Origin: Streptomyces sp. AC512_CC834
Lineage (GTDB): Bacteria > Actinomycetota > Actinomycetes > Streptomycetales > Streptomycetaceae
Assembly: GCF_019049325.1 (NCBI RefSeq)
Contig: NZ_JAGMUO010000097.1
Location: 889,882-953,881, forward strand
Length of the DNA stretch: 64,000 nt
Direction: 5' to 3'
This document shows positions 14,078 to 22,527 of the stretch, in pieces; position 1 is the stretch's first letter, and every line of letters begins with the position of its first letter. Both the position numbers and the translations under genes were made by a program. A model generated the notes under the pieces. The model did not search any database and had not been told where the DNA came from. It saw only the letters and a program-made list of their open reading frames with translations.

Positions 14078-14587
14078 GTGCCGGACGTCGTCGCGGACGG
14101 CCTCCGTGTGCTGTTCTGCGGCATCAACCCCGGCCTGATGACGGCGGTGACGGGCCACCACTTCGCCCGGCCCGGCAACCGCTTCTGGCCGGTGCTGCAC
14201 CTGTCCGGGTTCACCCCGCGGCTGCTGAAGCCGTCGGAGCAGGACCTGCTGCCGTCGTACGGGCTCGGGATCACGAACGTCGTGGCGCGGTCCAGCGCGC
14301 GGGCGGACGAGCTGACCGCCGAGGAGTACCGCGAGGGCGGGCGGCTGCTGGCGCTGAAGGTGGCGCGGCTGCGGCCGAGTTGGCTGGCGGTGGTGGGCGT
14401 CACCGCGTATCGGGCGGCGTTCGACGACAGGAAGGCCCAGGTGGGGCCGCAGGAGCGGACGTTCGGCGGCACGCGGGTGTGGGTGCTGCCCAATCCCAGT
14501 GGGCTCAACGCGCACTGGACGGCGCGGACGATGGCGGAGGAGTTCGCACGGCTGCGGGTCGCGGCCGGGGCGGAGACGGGGGCGTAG
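14078..14587 (+). CDS. mug: G:T/U mismatch-specific uracil/thymine DNA glycosylase
   Basis: It removes uracil or thymine mispaired with guanine, starting base excision repair. The Mug signature FCGINPGLMTAVTGHHFARP is near the N-terminus, and NPSGLNAHWT, the second active-site loop, near residue 145. GTG 14078 is the first standard start. In-frame coding sequence continues upstream (FTRAELEAARDRL) to a CTG at 14030 that overlaps the purB stop as CTGA. That extension matches homologues I remember, so the true start may be the CTG, giving 185 residues. Tandem placement suggests co-transcription with purB. Confidence 0.85.
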   Translation: MPDVVADGLRVLFCGINPGLMTAVTGHHFARPGNRFWPVLHLSGFTPRLLKPSEQDLLPSYGLGITNVVARSSARADELTAEEYREGGRLLALKVARLRPSWLAVVGVTAYRAAFDDRKAQVGPQERTFGGTRVWVLPNPSGLNAHWTARTMAEEFARLRVAAGAETGA

Positions 14588-14607
14588 GCCCCGGGCACGG
14601 GCACGGG

Positions 14608-15048
14608 TCACGGTGGTGCCTCCCGCGTGACCACGGCCAGTAGCTGCACCTCGTCCGTCCCGTCCCGGTCGGCGACGGCCACCGCGACCCAGCGGCCGGT
14701 GCCCTCCGCCTCCCAGAGGTACGCCACGCGCGCGCGGGCGCTCAGAGCGGCCCACGGCTCGGGTATCTCCTCCCGCTCGGTGCGCAGCAGGACCGTCTGC
14801 AGGTTCCACGGGGCGCTCTCCCCCCAGCGCGGGGACAGCCGTCCGTAGAGGGCGTCCCGCACCTTCTCGTACTGCTCCACCGTCACCGCCCGCTCCGCCG
14901 GGTCGCCGCCGCGCAGGCCGTGGCTGCTCTCCAGCACCGCCGTGAAGTGCCCGGGGGCCGCTGCGCCGTCGTCCGACGGGCCGTGCTGCGCCGGGAAGGG
15001 CCGGAAGCACAGCTCGTCGATGAGGGCGAGGTGCCGTGCGATGTCCAT
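14608..15048 (-). CDS. Hypothetical protein (146 aa)
   Basis: MDIARHLALIDELCFRPFPA opens a soluble protein with a repeated Trp pattern (WGESAPWNLQTVLL, PEPWAALSARARVAYLW) and a beta-rich end GRWVAVAVADRDGTDEVQLL. No family was recognised. It is convergent with mug and lies upstream of nothing on its own strand; the ABC transporter genes on the same strand are 57 bases away on its 5' side. Codon use is normal for the chromosome. Confidence 0.6.
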   Translation of the reverse strand: MDIARHLALIDELCFRPFPAQHGPSDDGAAAPGHFTAVLESSHGLRGGDPAERAVTVEQYEKVRDALYGRLSPRWGESAPWNLQTVLLRTEREEIPEPWAALSARARVAYLWEAEGTGRWVAVAVADRDGTDEVQLLAVVTREAPP

Positions 15049-15105
15049 GCGTCCAGTAAACCGGCCGCCACTGACAATTGGCGGGGCGTCAGCCGGTCCG
15101 CCGGT

Positions 15106-15831
15106 TCAGGCGTCCCGGCGGTGCAGTCGCCAGGCTCCCGCGAGGAGGGCGGCGGCCGCCCACAGCGCGGTGACCGCGAGGCCGGTCCAGGGCCCGAGGG
15201 TCCCGTCGTACGTCTGCTGGATGACGATCTGCCCGGCCCGGTCCGGCAGGAAGTCGGCGGCGCCGCCCGCAGCGTCGCCAATCACGAAGGAGACGATGAG
15301 GATGAAGGGGATCAGCGTGGACAGGGTGGCCACGCCGCTGCGGAACAGGGCGGCGAGACCCGCCGAGAACAGGGCCATCAGCATGAAGTAGATCCCGCAG
15401 CCCACGACGCCGCGCACCTGATCGCCGGTGGTGAGTCCGCTCGCCGCCGAGCCGAGGCCCGCCCGGGCCGCGACCAGGGCCGCGAACGCGGTGAGCAGCC
15501 CCACGGCGAGAACCGGCACGGCGACGACCACCAGCTTCGCCGCGAACCACCGTCCGCGCCGCGGAACGGCCGCCAGGGAGAGCCGGATCCCGTTGCCGTG
15601 GTACTCGGACGAGACGACCATGGCCCCGAAGGCGACGGCGGCGATCTGGCCCGGCATGACGCCGGACAGGACCATGAACAGCGGGTCGAAGTCCGGGTCG
15701 GAGGTGTCGGAGACCCCGGCCAGCGCGGAGAAGGCGGTGGTGACCGCGAACACGGCCAGCAGGGTGCCGCACAGCGAGCGCAGGGTGAGGACCTTGAGCG
15801 CCTCGGAGCGCAGTACGGGCGTGAAGTACAT
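15106..15831 (-). CDS. ABC-2 type transporter permease
   Basis: A 241-residue membrane protein from ATG 15831, starting 3 bases downstream of the ATPase stop. About six membrane helices are visible: TLLAVFAVTTAFSALA, QIAAVAFGAMVVSSEY, LVVVAVPVLAVGLLTAFAAL, GVVGCGIYFMLMALFSAG, LSTLIPFILIVSFVIG and LAVTALWAAAALLAGAW. SSEYHGNGIRLSL is typical of ABC-2 permeases of the drug/antibiotic-export (CcmB/YhgE-like) class. It forms an exporter with the neighbouring ATPase; the substrate is unknown. It is probably regulated by the divergent two-component system. Confidence 0.85.
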   Translation of the reverse strand: MYFTPVLRSEALKVLTLRSLCGTLLAVFAVTTAFSALAGVSDTSDPDFDPLFMVLSGVMPGQIAAVAFGAMVVSSEYHGNGIRLSLAAVPRRGRWFAAKLVVVAVPVLAVGLLTAFAALVAARAGLGSAASGLTTGDQVRGVVGCGIYFMLMALFSAGLAALFRSGVATLSTLIPFILIVSFVIGDAAGGAADFLPDRAGQIVIQQTYDGTLGPWTGLAVTALWAAAALLAGAWRLHRRDA

Positions 15832-15833
15832 GG

Positions 15834-16754
15834 TCAGGCCTCCTGAGGCTGTGCGGTGAACTCGGTCTCGGTGGCCGTCAGGTCGAGGTAGGCCTCTTCC
15901 AGCGTGCCCTCGTCCGAGGTGAGTTCGAGGATCGGTACGCCCGCGCCGGACATGGCGCGGCCGACGTCTTCCACGCTCGCGTGCCGCACGGTCCAGTACC
16001 CGTCGGTGTGTTCCACGGCGTCGTGGCCGTGCCCGGCGAGGGCCGCCTTCAGGGCGGTGGCGTCCGAGGTGCGGACGCGTACGCGTGGTTGCACCCGCGC
16101 GTCGATGAACTCCCGCATCGGGGTGTCGGCGAGCAGGCGGCCCCGGCCGAGGACGACCAGGTGGTCGGCGAAGGACGCGGTCTCGTTCATCAGGTGGCTG
16201 GAGACCAGGACCGTGCGTCCCTCGGCGGCGAGCCGGCGCAGCAGTTCGCGGATCCAGATGATGCCCTCGGGGTCCAGTCCGTTGGAGGGCTCGTCCAGCA
16301 TCACCACTTCGGGATCGCCCAGCAGCGCCGCGGCGATGCCCAGCCGCTGCCGCATGCCCAGGGAGTACGTCTTGACCCGGTGGCGTGCCACGGACGCGAT
16401 GCCCGTCTCCTCCATGACCTCGTCGACCCGGCGCGACGGGACGCGGTTGCTGGCCGCCAGGACGCGCAGGTGGTCCCGGGCGGTGCGAGAGCCGTGGGCG
16501 GCGTGCGTGTCGAGCAGGGCGCCGACGTGCCGCAGCGGCTCCTGGAGGGTGGCGTAGCGGCGTCCGCCGACGGTCGCGGTCCCGGAGGTGGGCCGGTCGA
16601 GGCCGAGCACGAGTCGCATGGTGGTGGACTTTCCGGCGCCGTTGGGGCCGAGGAAGCCGGTGACCCTGCCGGGGCGCACGGTGAAGGTGAGGTCGTCGAC
16701 GGCTCGTCGGGTGCCGTACTCCTTGGTGAGTTTCTGGACGTCGATGCTGGTCAT
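15834..16754 (-). CDS. ABC transporter ATP-binding protein (drug/antibiotic exporter class)
   Basis: A 306-residue ATPase: Walker A GPNGAGKST near residue 37, signature SLGMRQRLGIAAALLG near 140, Walker B VVMLDEPSNGLDP, and an H-loop in LVSSHL. The C-terminal 80 residues follow the DrrA/CcmA pattern of exporter ATPases. It starts at ATG 16754, divergent from the histidine kinase at 16863, and is followed 3 bases later by its permease. Export of a cell-envelope-active compound is a reasonable guess from the pairing with a NarL-type two-component system, but is not shown. Confidence 0.9.
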   Translation of the reverse strand: MTSIDVQKLTKEYGTRRAVDDLTFTVRPGRVTGFLGPNGAGKSTTMRLVLGLDRPTSGTATVGGRRYATLQEPLRHVGALLDTHAAHGSRTARDHLRVLAASNRVPSRRVDEVMEETGIASVARHRVKTYSLGMRQRLGIAAALLGDPEVVMLDEPSNGLDPEGIIWIRELLRRLAAEGRTVLVSSHLMNETASFADHLVVLGRGRLLADTPMREFIDARVQPRVRVRTSDATALKAALAGHGHDAVEHTDGYWTVRHASVEDVGRAMSGAGVPILELTSDEGTLEEAYLDLTATETEFTAQPQEA

Positions 16755-16810
16755 GACTGAAGCGTGCCGGGGGCAAGGGGGGCCGGTCCTCCCCCGCCGG
16801 TGGAGATCGT

Positions 16811-16828
16811 CTCCCCCGTGCGGGGGAG
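16811..16828. promoter_or_regulatory. Palindrome in the divergent ABC / two-component promoter region
   Basis: CTCCCCCG (16811-16818) and CGGGGGAG (16821-16828) are perfect 8-bp arms around TG. A further half-site CTCCCCCG lies near 16789. It lies between starts at 16754 and 16863, as expected for the operator of the LuxR-type response regulator encoded downstream. Confidence 0.5.
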
Positions 16829-16862
16829 GTTGGCTGTCAGTGGCGGCTGGCACGATGACGCA

Positions 16863-18020
16863 ATGGTCCGCTTTCTGCGCCCGCTGTGCCGGGGCACCAC
16901 ATACACACGGCTGCTGCACCTGTGGGTGCCGATGCTCGTGGTGAGTGTGTGGGCGCTCATCGACGACACGAAGCTGTGGGTGCCCGCGGTGGTGTTGATC
17001 CCGGTCGGCGTCATCCCGGCAGTGCGCACCGGCGAGGGCGTTCAGGCACGGCTGCTGCTCACACCCGGCCATGAGGACTCGGGATTCTCGGTCGCGCCCT
17101 CGGCGACATGGCGCGACCGGCTGCGCACGGTGGCATGGCTGGAACTGCGGATGGTGCTGGGCGCCTTGACCACGGGCGCCTGCGTCTGGCTGCCGATCCT
17201 CACCGTCGAGCTGGTCAGGCTCGCCCTGGGGCACCGGATCGATGACATACCGCTCCTGCGCGACGCCGCGCCGCACTGGGCGTACGCGCTCCTCGCGCTG
17301 CTTCCGGTCCTCGCGCTGTACGGCGCCGTGGTCGGTCTCGGCGTCCTGGCGACGGCGGGGGCCCGCGCGCTTCTCGGCCCCTCACCCACCGAGCGGCTGG
17401 CCGCCCTCGAAGAACGCACCGAGCAACTCCTCGAACGCACCCGCATCGCGCGGGAGCTGCACGACTCCATCGGTCACGCCCTGACGGTCGCCGTCGTGCA
17501 GGCGGGTGCCGCGCGCGCGGCGAACAGCCCCGAGTTCACGGACCGGGCGCTGACGGCGATCGAGGAGACCGGCAGGGCCGCCCTGGAGGACCTCGAGCGG
17601 GTGCTCGGTGTACTGCGGGAGGCGGAGCGGCCCGTGAGCGCCAGACCGACACTCATGGACGCCGACCGGCTGCTGGAGTCGGCCCGCGTCTCCGGGGCCA
17701 AGGTCGACGCCGAGGTCGCGGGCCCGGTGGAGAACCTGCCGGGCCCGGTCTCCCGCGAGGGGTACCGCATCCTCCAGGAGGCGCTGACCAACGTGCTGCG
17801 GCACGCGGGCGCGGTGCCGGCCCTGGTCCACATCGGGGTGGCGCCCGACGCGCTCACCCTGGAGGTGCGCAATCCCCTGCCGGACGGCAGAGCCGCACCC
17901 GGCCGCGGCAGCGGGCTGCGCGGCATACGTGAGCGGGCGGCGCTGCTCGGCGGGCGGGCGCACACGGGGCCGGACGACGCCGGGGGCTGGCAGGTGCGCG
18001 TCGAGCTGCCGCTCGGCTGA
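16863..18020 (+). CDS. Sensor histidine kinase (HisKA_3, NarL/DesK type)
   Basis: A 385-residue membrane kinase. Four hydrophobic segments occupy the first 190 residues (LWVPMLVVSVWAL, VPAVVLIPVGVIPAV, MVLGALTTGACVWLPILTV, ALLALLPVLALYGAVVGLG). The dimerisation/phosphoacceptor motif RIARELHDSIGHALTVAVVQ holds the phosphorylated His. The HATPase_c region shows EALTNVLRHAG (N box) and GSGLRGIRERAALLGG (G box). There is no large extracellular sensor loop, so signal detection is probably intramembrane. It forms a system with the regulator 14 bases downstream and probably controls the divergent ABC exporter. Confidence 0.9.
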   Translation: MVRFLRPLCRGTTYTRLLHLWVPMLVVSVWALIDDTKLWVPAVVLIPVGVIPAVRTGEGVQARLLLTPGHEDSGFSVAPSATWRDRLRTVAWLELRMVLGALTTGACVWLPILTVELVRLALGHRIDDIPLLRDAAPHWAYALLALLPVLALYGAVVGLGVLATAGARALLGPSPTERLAALEERTEQLLERTRIARELHDSIGHALTVAVVQAGAARAANSPEFTDRALTAIEETGRAALEDLERVLGVLREAERPVSARPTLMDADRLLESARVSGAKVDAEVAGPVENLPGPVSREGYRILQEALTNVLRHAGAVPALVHIGVAPDALTLEVRNPLPDGRAAPGRGSGLRGIRERAALLGGRAHTGPDDAGGWQVRVELPLG

Positions 18021-18034
18021 TCTACGCTGGGCGG

Positions 18035-18697
18035 ATGCCGGTCAGAGTGCTCCTCGTGGACGACGAACCCCTGGTGCGCGCGGGTCTGCGGGCCGTGCTG
18101 GAGGCGCAGCCGGACATCGAGGTGGTCGGTGAGGCCGCCGACGGGGCGGCGGTCATTCCGCTGGTGCGGCAGGTGCGGCCGGACGTGGTCGCCATGGACG
18201 TCCGGATGCCGCTGCTTGACGGCATCGAGGCCACGCGCGCGTTGCTGCGGACGGTGACCGACCCGCCGAAGATCCTCGTGGTGACGACCTTCGAGAACGA
18301 CGAGTACGTGTACGAGGCGCTGCGCGCGGGCGCCGACGGCTTCCTGCTCAAGCGGACCCGCCCGGCCGAGATCGTGCACGCGGTGCGGCTGATCGCCGAG
18401 GGCGAGTCCCTGCTGTTCCCCGCCTCGGTGCGGCGGCTGGCCGCCGAGTACGGCGACGGCGACGGCAACCGCGCGGCCCGCGCCGAGTTGGAGCGCGCCC
18501 GGCTGACCGAGCGGGAGGGCGAGGTGCTGCGGCTGATGGCGCGCGGGCTGTCGAACGCGGAGATCGCCATCCGGCTGGTCGTCGGTACGGAGACGGTGAA
18601 GTCGCATGTGAGCGCCGTACTGGCGAAGCTGGGGGCACGGGATCGCACCCAGGCGGTGATCACGGCGTACGAGTCGGGGTTCGTGGCACCGGGGTGA
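18035..18697 (+). CDS. LuxR/NarL-family response regulator
   Basis: A 220-residue protein. The receiver domain has LLVDDEPLVR (acidic pocket), VVAMDVRMPLLDG (phosphoacceptor Asp near residue 53), VVTTF (switch Thr) and LLKRT (Lys). The C-terminal LuxR HTH is LTEREGEVLRLMARGLSNAE followed by TVKSHVSAVLAKLGARDRTQ. Downstream of its cognate kinase with a 14-base gap, in the same transcript. Confidence 0.93.
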   Translation: MPVRVLLVDDEPLVRAGLRAVLEAQPDIEVVGEAADGAAVIPLVRQVRPDVVAMDVRMPLLDGIEATRALLRTVTDPPKILVVTTFENDEYVYEALRAGADGFLLKRTRPAEIVHAVRLIAEGESLLFPASVRRLAAEYGDGDGNRAARAELERARLTEREGEVLRLMARGLSNAEIAIRLVVGTETVKSHVSAVLAKLGARDRTQAVITAYESGFVAPG

Positions 18698-18797
18698 GGC
18701 ACTGTCGCGGGCCGGGAACGCGCGGACCGGAACTCGCCGGGGTCGAGCGGGCCGAGTACCATCCGGGCCACACGCGCACGAGCTGGGAGGACCGACC

Positions 18798-19952
18798 TTG
18801 GCAGGCCTGACCGGCGGGGATCCGTCGCTGTTGCGGAGGATCAACTCCGCCGTGGTGCTGCACGCGTTGCGTGCGACGGACTGCGCGACGCTGACCGAGA
18901 TCACCCGGGTGACGGGGCTGTCCCGGCCCACCGTCGAGGGCGTCGTGGAGGGGCTGATCGAGGCCGGTCTCGTCGTCGAGGCGGCGGCCGACGAGGGCAC
19001 GGCCCGGCGGCAGGGGCGGCCCGCGCGACGGTTCCGGTTCCGGGCGGAGGCCGGGCATCTGCTGGGCCTGGAGATCGGCCCGCACCGCGTCGCCGCGCTC
19101 CTGTCCGACCTGGACGGCCGGGTGATCGGCGCCCAGGCCAAGGACGTCGACGAGAGCGCCCCGGCCGACGAGCGGCTGGAGCGGTTGCGCACGGCCGTCG
19201 CCGAGCTGCTGCGGCGGGCCGGTGTCGCGCGCGGCTCGCTGCGGGCGGTCGGCGCGGGCACGCCCGGGATCGTCGAGGCGGACGGCACGGTGCGCCTGGG
19301 CACGGCGCTGCCCGGGTGGACGGGTCTTGGCCTGGGCGAGCGGCTGAGCCGTTCCTTCAAGTGCCCGGTGCTGGTCGAGAACGACGCGAACGCTGCGGCG
19401 GTCGCCGAGCACTGGAAGGGCTCCGCCACCGAGTCCGACGACATCGTGTTCGTGCTGGCCGGGCTCAGTCCCGGGGCCGGGGCACTGATCGGCGGGCGGC
19501 TGCACCGGGGGTACGGCGGGGCGGCCGGGGAGATCGGCGCGCTGCACCTGCTGGGCCGGGACGTGACGCCGGAGACACTGCTGTCCACCACGGACCAGCC
19601 GCTGCACCCGCTGGACGAGCAGGCGGTCGCCAAGGTCTTCGCCGAGGCCAGGGAGGGCGACGACGGGGCCCGGGCGGCCGTGGAGCGTTTCATCCAGCGT
19701 CTGGTGCACGACGTGGCGGCACTGGTGCTGGCCCTCGATCCCGAGCTGGTCGTCATCGGCGGCTGGGCGGCCGGTCTTGACGGCGTACTGGAGCCGTTGC
19801 GCCGGGAGCTGGCCCGCTACTGCCTGCGCCCGCCCCGGGTGGCCCTCTCCCTCCTCGGCGAGGCCGCCGTGGCGACGGGCGCGCTACGACTGGCCCTAGA
19901 CCATGTGGAGGAGCAGCTCTTCGCGGTCGAGGGAGCGACGGCCCGCCGCTGA
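18798..19952 (+). CDS. ROK-family transcriptional regulator
   Basis: A 384-residue protein starting at TTG 18798, supported by GGGAGG 7 bases upstream. The N-terminal winged helix (VVLHALRATDCATLTEITRV, TGLSRPTVEGVVEGLIEAGL) precedes an actin-like ROK domain with GAGTPGIV, ENDANAAAVAEH and GGWAAG. The zinc-binding GCxGCxE motif of canonical ROK proteins is replaced by GEIGALHLLGRDVT, so no zinc site is visible and glucokinase activity is unlikely. Sugar-responsive repression of carbon-use genes is the usual family role. The target is unknown; a HutC/GntR gene lies convergent to it. Confidence 0.85.
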   Translation: MAGLTGGDPSLLRRINSAVVLHALRATDCATLTEITRVTGLSRPTVEGVVEGLIEAGLVVEAAADEGTARRQGRPARRFRFRAEAGHLLGLEIGPHRVAALLSDLDGRVIGAQAKDVDESAPADERLERLRTAVAELLRRAGVARGSLRAVGAGTPGIVEADGTVRLGTALPGWTGLGLGERLSRSFKCPVLVENDANAAAVAEHWKGSATESDDIVFVLAGLSPGAGALIGGRLHRGYGGAAGEIGALHLLGRDVTPETLLSTTDQPLHPLDEQAVAKVFAEAREGDDGARAAVERFIQRLVHDVAALVLALDPELVVIGGWAAGLDGVLEPLRRELARYCLRPPRVALSLLGEAAVATGALRLALDHVEEQLFAVEGATARR

Positions 19953-20522
19953 CCCGCCGAGGGCGGTAGGGGGCGGGCGTCGCCGGCGGGCCGGGGCCGG
20001 CAGGGCACAGCTTCGAAGACAGACCGCCGCCACACGGCCGACACCCCGGCGACCGGTCTCCGCGCCGGCGGGAGGGGGCGTCCGTGGTGGACCCGACCGG
20101 CCGGGGGACGGTTCGCAGGCACACCGCTACCGCGCCCACGTCCGACCCGGCGGCGCAGACGCGAACAGCGGCTGCCGGGGCACAAGACGGCACACCGCCA
20201 GCACCCCGGCGGCCGGGAGACACTCCGGCGGCAGGGGGCCGTCCGTGGTGGACCCGACCGACCGGGGCACGGTTCGCAGGCACACCGCTACCGCCCCCAC
20301 GGCCGACACGGCGGCGTGCCAAGCGAACAGCGGCTGCCGGGACACAAGACGGCACACCGCCGGCACCCCGGCGGCCGGGAGGCACGCCGACGGTGATGGG
20401 CCGGGCCCTGCCGCCGCACCGCCACTCCGGGGGCCGGTCAGGGCGCCGGTGGTGGCGCGCCTGCCGCCCGGGGCGAGGGCGCTTGGGCAGGACGGTGTCG
20501 CGGCGGAGGTGGGGTGGGGCGG
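19953..20522. repeat. Non-coding GC-rich stretch with a tandem 161-bp duplication
   Basis: This 570-base gap between convergent regulators holds no credible gene. Sequence starting TCCGTGGTGGACCCGACCG at 20081 recurs at 20242 with most of its following 155 bases conserved (GGTTCGCAGGCACACCGCTA, CGAACAGCGGCTGCCGGG and ACAAGACGGCACACCGCC in both copies). A weaker, partial third copy may precede it near 20020-20070. Open frames across it have no plausible protein pattern. Confidence 0.7.
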
Positions 20523-21284
20523 TCAGGAGGCCTGGGTCTGGGGGCCGTGGTGGATCTCCACGTCGCCCGAGTCCCCGAAGGTCAGGCGGCAGGTGTCCGC
20601 GCGGTAGGTGGCGACGGAGAACGCGGCGGTGCGGCCCTCGGCGAGGTAGCGGGTGGTGACCACGAGGACGGGCGCGCCGGGGAGGCGGTCCAGTTCCTTC
20701 GCGTCGTCCGCCCCGGCCGAGCCCAGCTCGACCGCGCTCTCCTGCCGCTCCAGCTCCCCGCGCTGCAGTTCGCGCAGCACGGCACGCGCGCGTGCGGCGC
20801 CGGAGGGCGCGTCGATGGCGGTGAGGTCGGGCACCGAGGCCGGCGGAACGTAGAGCAGCTCCGCGGCGACGGGCTGGCCGTGGGTCACGCGGGAGCGGCG
20901 GACGGTGTGGACGGGCTCGTCGCGGCCGGTCTCCAGGGCGTCGGCGACGGCCTGGGGAGGCGCCGCGAGGACGCAGTCGGCCGGCTGCCAGGCGTCGTCG
21001 GTGGTTCCGGGCCAGGCGTGCTGCCGGGTGCCGACGGCCACGCCGACGCGCGGCGGGGCCACGGTCGTACCGACGCCGCGGCGGCGCTGGAGCCTGCCTT
21101 CCAGCTCGAGCTGTTCCAGGGCCTGGCGCAGGGTCGCGCGGGCGACGCCGAAGCGGGCGGCGAGGTCGCGTTCGTTGGGCAGGATCTCGCCCACCTCGAA
21201 CTCCGAGTCCAGGGCCTCGCTGAGCACGGTCCTGAGGTGCCAGTACTTCGGTTCCGGCACCGATTCCAACTGCGTGGTCCCCAC
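20523..21284 (-). CDS. GntR-family regulator, HutC subfamily (UTRA effector domain)
   Basis: A 253-residue protein. Residues 10-75 are a GntR winged helix (VGEILPNERDLAARFGVARA, TLRQALEQLELEGRL, GVGTTVAPP). Residues about 95-245 match a UTRA small-molecule domain (RSRVTHGQPVAAELLYVPPA, LVVTTRYLAEGRTAAFSVAT). HutC-type regulators such as DasR respond to phosphosugars or amino-sugar derivatives. The palindrome TTGGTCAAGACCAA lies about 100 bases upstream of its start and resembles the operators of this subfamily, so autoregulation is likely. It is not DasR itself by sequence. Confidence 0.85.
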   Translation of the reverse strand: MGTTQLESVPEPKYWHLRTVLSEALDSEFEVGEILPNERDLAARFGVARATLRQALEQLELEGRLQRRRGVGTTVAPPRVGVAVGTRQHAWPGTTDDAWQPADCVLAAPPQAVADALETGRDEPVHTVRRSRVTHGQPVAAELLYVPPASVPDLTAIDAPSGAARARAVLRELQRGELERQESAVELGSAGADDAKELDRLPGAPVLVVTTRYLAEGRTAAFSVATYRADTCRLTFGDSGDVEIHHGPQTQAS

Positions 21285-21381
21285 CCTGTCCTCCGCAATC
21301 GCCGTGGTCCGGCGGCGTTTTGACGCCCTTGTTTATTAAAGGTTGTTGCAGTTCTCTGCGACCATAAAGCGGACCATCCCC

Positions 21382-21395
21382 TTGGTCAAGACCAA
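21382..21395. promoter_or_regulatory. Palindrome resembling HutC/DasR-type operators
   Basis: TTGGTCAAGACCAA has perfect 6-bp arms TTGGTC/GACCAA. DasR-responsive elements have a TGGTCTAGACCA core, so this is a close match. It sits upstream of the HutC-type gene (start 21284) and downstream of the ECF41 gene end (21490). An AT-richer leader (GTTTATTAAAGG, 21330-21341) between it and the gene may hold the promoter. Confidence 0.5.
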
Positions 21396-21489
21396 TCCCG
21401 CGACAGGAAGGCCCCGGCCTCCGTCGCGGAACGGGGGCCGGGGCCGCGAAGAGACCGGCGGGGGCGGCTGGGCGTCGACCAGGCGTCGG

Positions 21490-22377
21490 CTAGGCGATGC
21501 CGGCCAGGGACACCAGCTTGTCCGGGTTGCGGACGATGTACATCGACTGGATGCGTCCGTCGACGACGTCCACCTGGACGACGGAGTCGGGCTTCCCGCC
21601 GGACCGGACCAGCAGGGCCGGACCGCCGTTGAGCTCCAGGAGCTGGTAGGTGACGTCCGGCATGCCCTGCCGCGCGACGCCGAGCAGGAAGCGGCCCACC
21701 TTGTCGGAGCTCTCCAGCACGCGCAGCGGCGCCCTGGACTTGCCGCCGCTGTCGCCCACCAGCCGCACGTCCGGCGCGAGCATCGCCATGAGGCCGGCCA
21801 GGTCACCGCCGGACGCGGCGGCGAGGAAGCGTTCGGTGAGGTCGCGGCGCTGTGCCGGGTCGACGTCGTAGCGGGGCCGCCGCTCGTCGACGTGCTTGCG
21901 GGCACGTCCGGCGAGCTGGCGTACCGCGGCCTCGCCGCGCTCCAGCATGGCGGCGATCTCCGCGTACGGGTAGCCGAACGCCTCCCGGAGGACGAACACC
22001 GCCCGCTCCAGCGGGGACAGGGACTCCAGGACGACAAGGACGGCGAGGGACACGGTGTCGGCGAGGACGGCCTGCTCGGCGGTGTCCGGCACGGCGTCCC
22101 CGAAGTCGGTCACGCAGGGCTCGGGCAGCCAGGGGCCGACGTACGTCTCGCCGCGCGACTTGATCTGGCGCAGCCGGTCGATGGCGAGGCGGGTGGTGAC
22201 GCGCACCAGGTAGCCCCGGGGCTCGCGGACGGCGGACCGGTCGGCGCCGGACCAGCGCAGCCACGCGTCCTGGACCACGTCCTCCGCGTCGGCCAGGCGG
22301 CCCAGCATGCGGTAGGCGACGCCCAGGAGGACGGGCCGGTGCTCTTCGAAGACGTCGGTCGCGGTGTCGGTGGTCAC
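21490..22377 (-). CDS. ECF41-type sigma factor with SnoaL-like C-terminal domain
   Basis: A 295-residue protein from GTG 22377. Sigma region 2 is HRPVLLGVAYRMLGRLADAE, DVVQDAWLRW; region 4 is LSPLERAVFVLREAFGYPYA then AIAAMLERGEAAVRQLAGRA-like helices. The three ECF41 hallmarks are present: WLPEP in the linker, DSGGK (DGGGK in the family) and NPDKL at the C-terminus. In ECF41 proteins this SnoaL-like domain controls activity without an anti-sigma factor. Partner genes are usually adjacent redox or decarboxylase enzymes; here the divergent gene is an alpha/beta hydrolase, a plausible target. Confidence 0.92.
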   Translation of the reverse strand: MTTDTATDVFEEHRPVLLGVAYRMLGRLADAEDVVQDAWLRWSGADRSAVREPRGYLVRVTTRLAIDRLRQIKSRGETYVGPWLPEPCVTDFGDAVPDTAEQAVLADTVSLAVLVVLESLSPLERAVFVLREAFGYPYAEIAAMLERGEAAVRQLAGRARKHVDERRPRYDVDPAQRRDLTERFLAAASGGDLAGLMAMLAPDVRLVGDSGGKSRAPLRVLESSDKVGRFLLGVARQGMPDVTYQLLELNGGPALLVRSGGKPDSVVQVDVVDGRIQSMYIVRNPDKLVSLAGIA

Positions 22378-22441
22378 CTCTCCATCCCAGCGGACGCGTC
22401 CGGTGGTGTCCAGGCGAATTCGCCCACACCCGACACCGTGG

Positions 22442-22475
22442 GCTACCCGTCGGTAGCTCTTACTGACAGTCTGTC
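22442..22475. promoter_or_regulatory. Two inverted repeats in the sigma/hydrolase divergent region
   Basis: GCTACC (22442-22447) and GGTAGC (22452-22457) flank CGTC, and GACAG-T-CTGTC is a perfect 11-bp palindrome at 22465-22475. Both lie 50-90 bases upstream of the hydrolase ATG. The second looks like a TetR-type operator (ACTGACAGTCTGTC context). The CGTC inside the first could also be an ECF41 -10 element, so the two may mark promoter and repressor site. Confidence 0.45.
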
Positions 22476-22527
22476 TACGCACCGCCGTCCGCGTTCCCGG
22501 CAACACCCGTTCCCGACAAGGAGCCCC

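Noticed and set aside
15065..15084. Short hairpin CCGCCA / TGGCGG upstream of the 146-residue gene
   Set aside because: A 6-bp stem with an 8-base loop is expected by chance in this base composition.
19753..20385. Minus-strand open frame with repeated GGVPSCVPAAAV-like segments
   Set aside because: The repeats arise from the tandem DNA duplication, there is no ribosome site and it overlaps the end of the ROK gene.
20523..21284. HutC-type gene as dasR
   Set aside because: The effector domain and N-terminus do not follow the DasR sequence as I know it; only the subfamily is supported.
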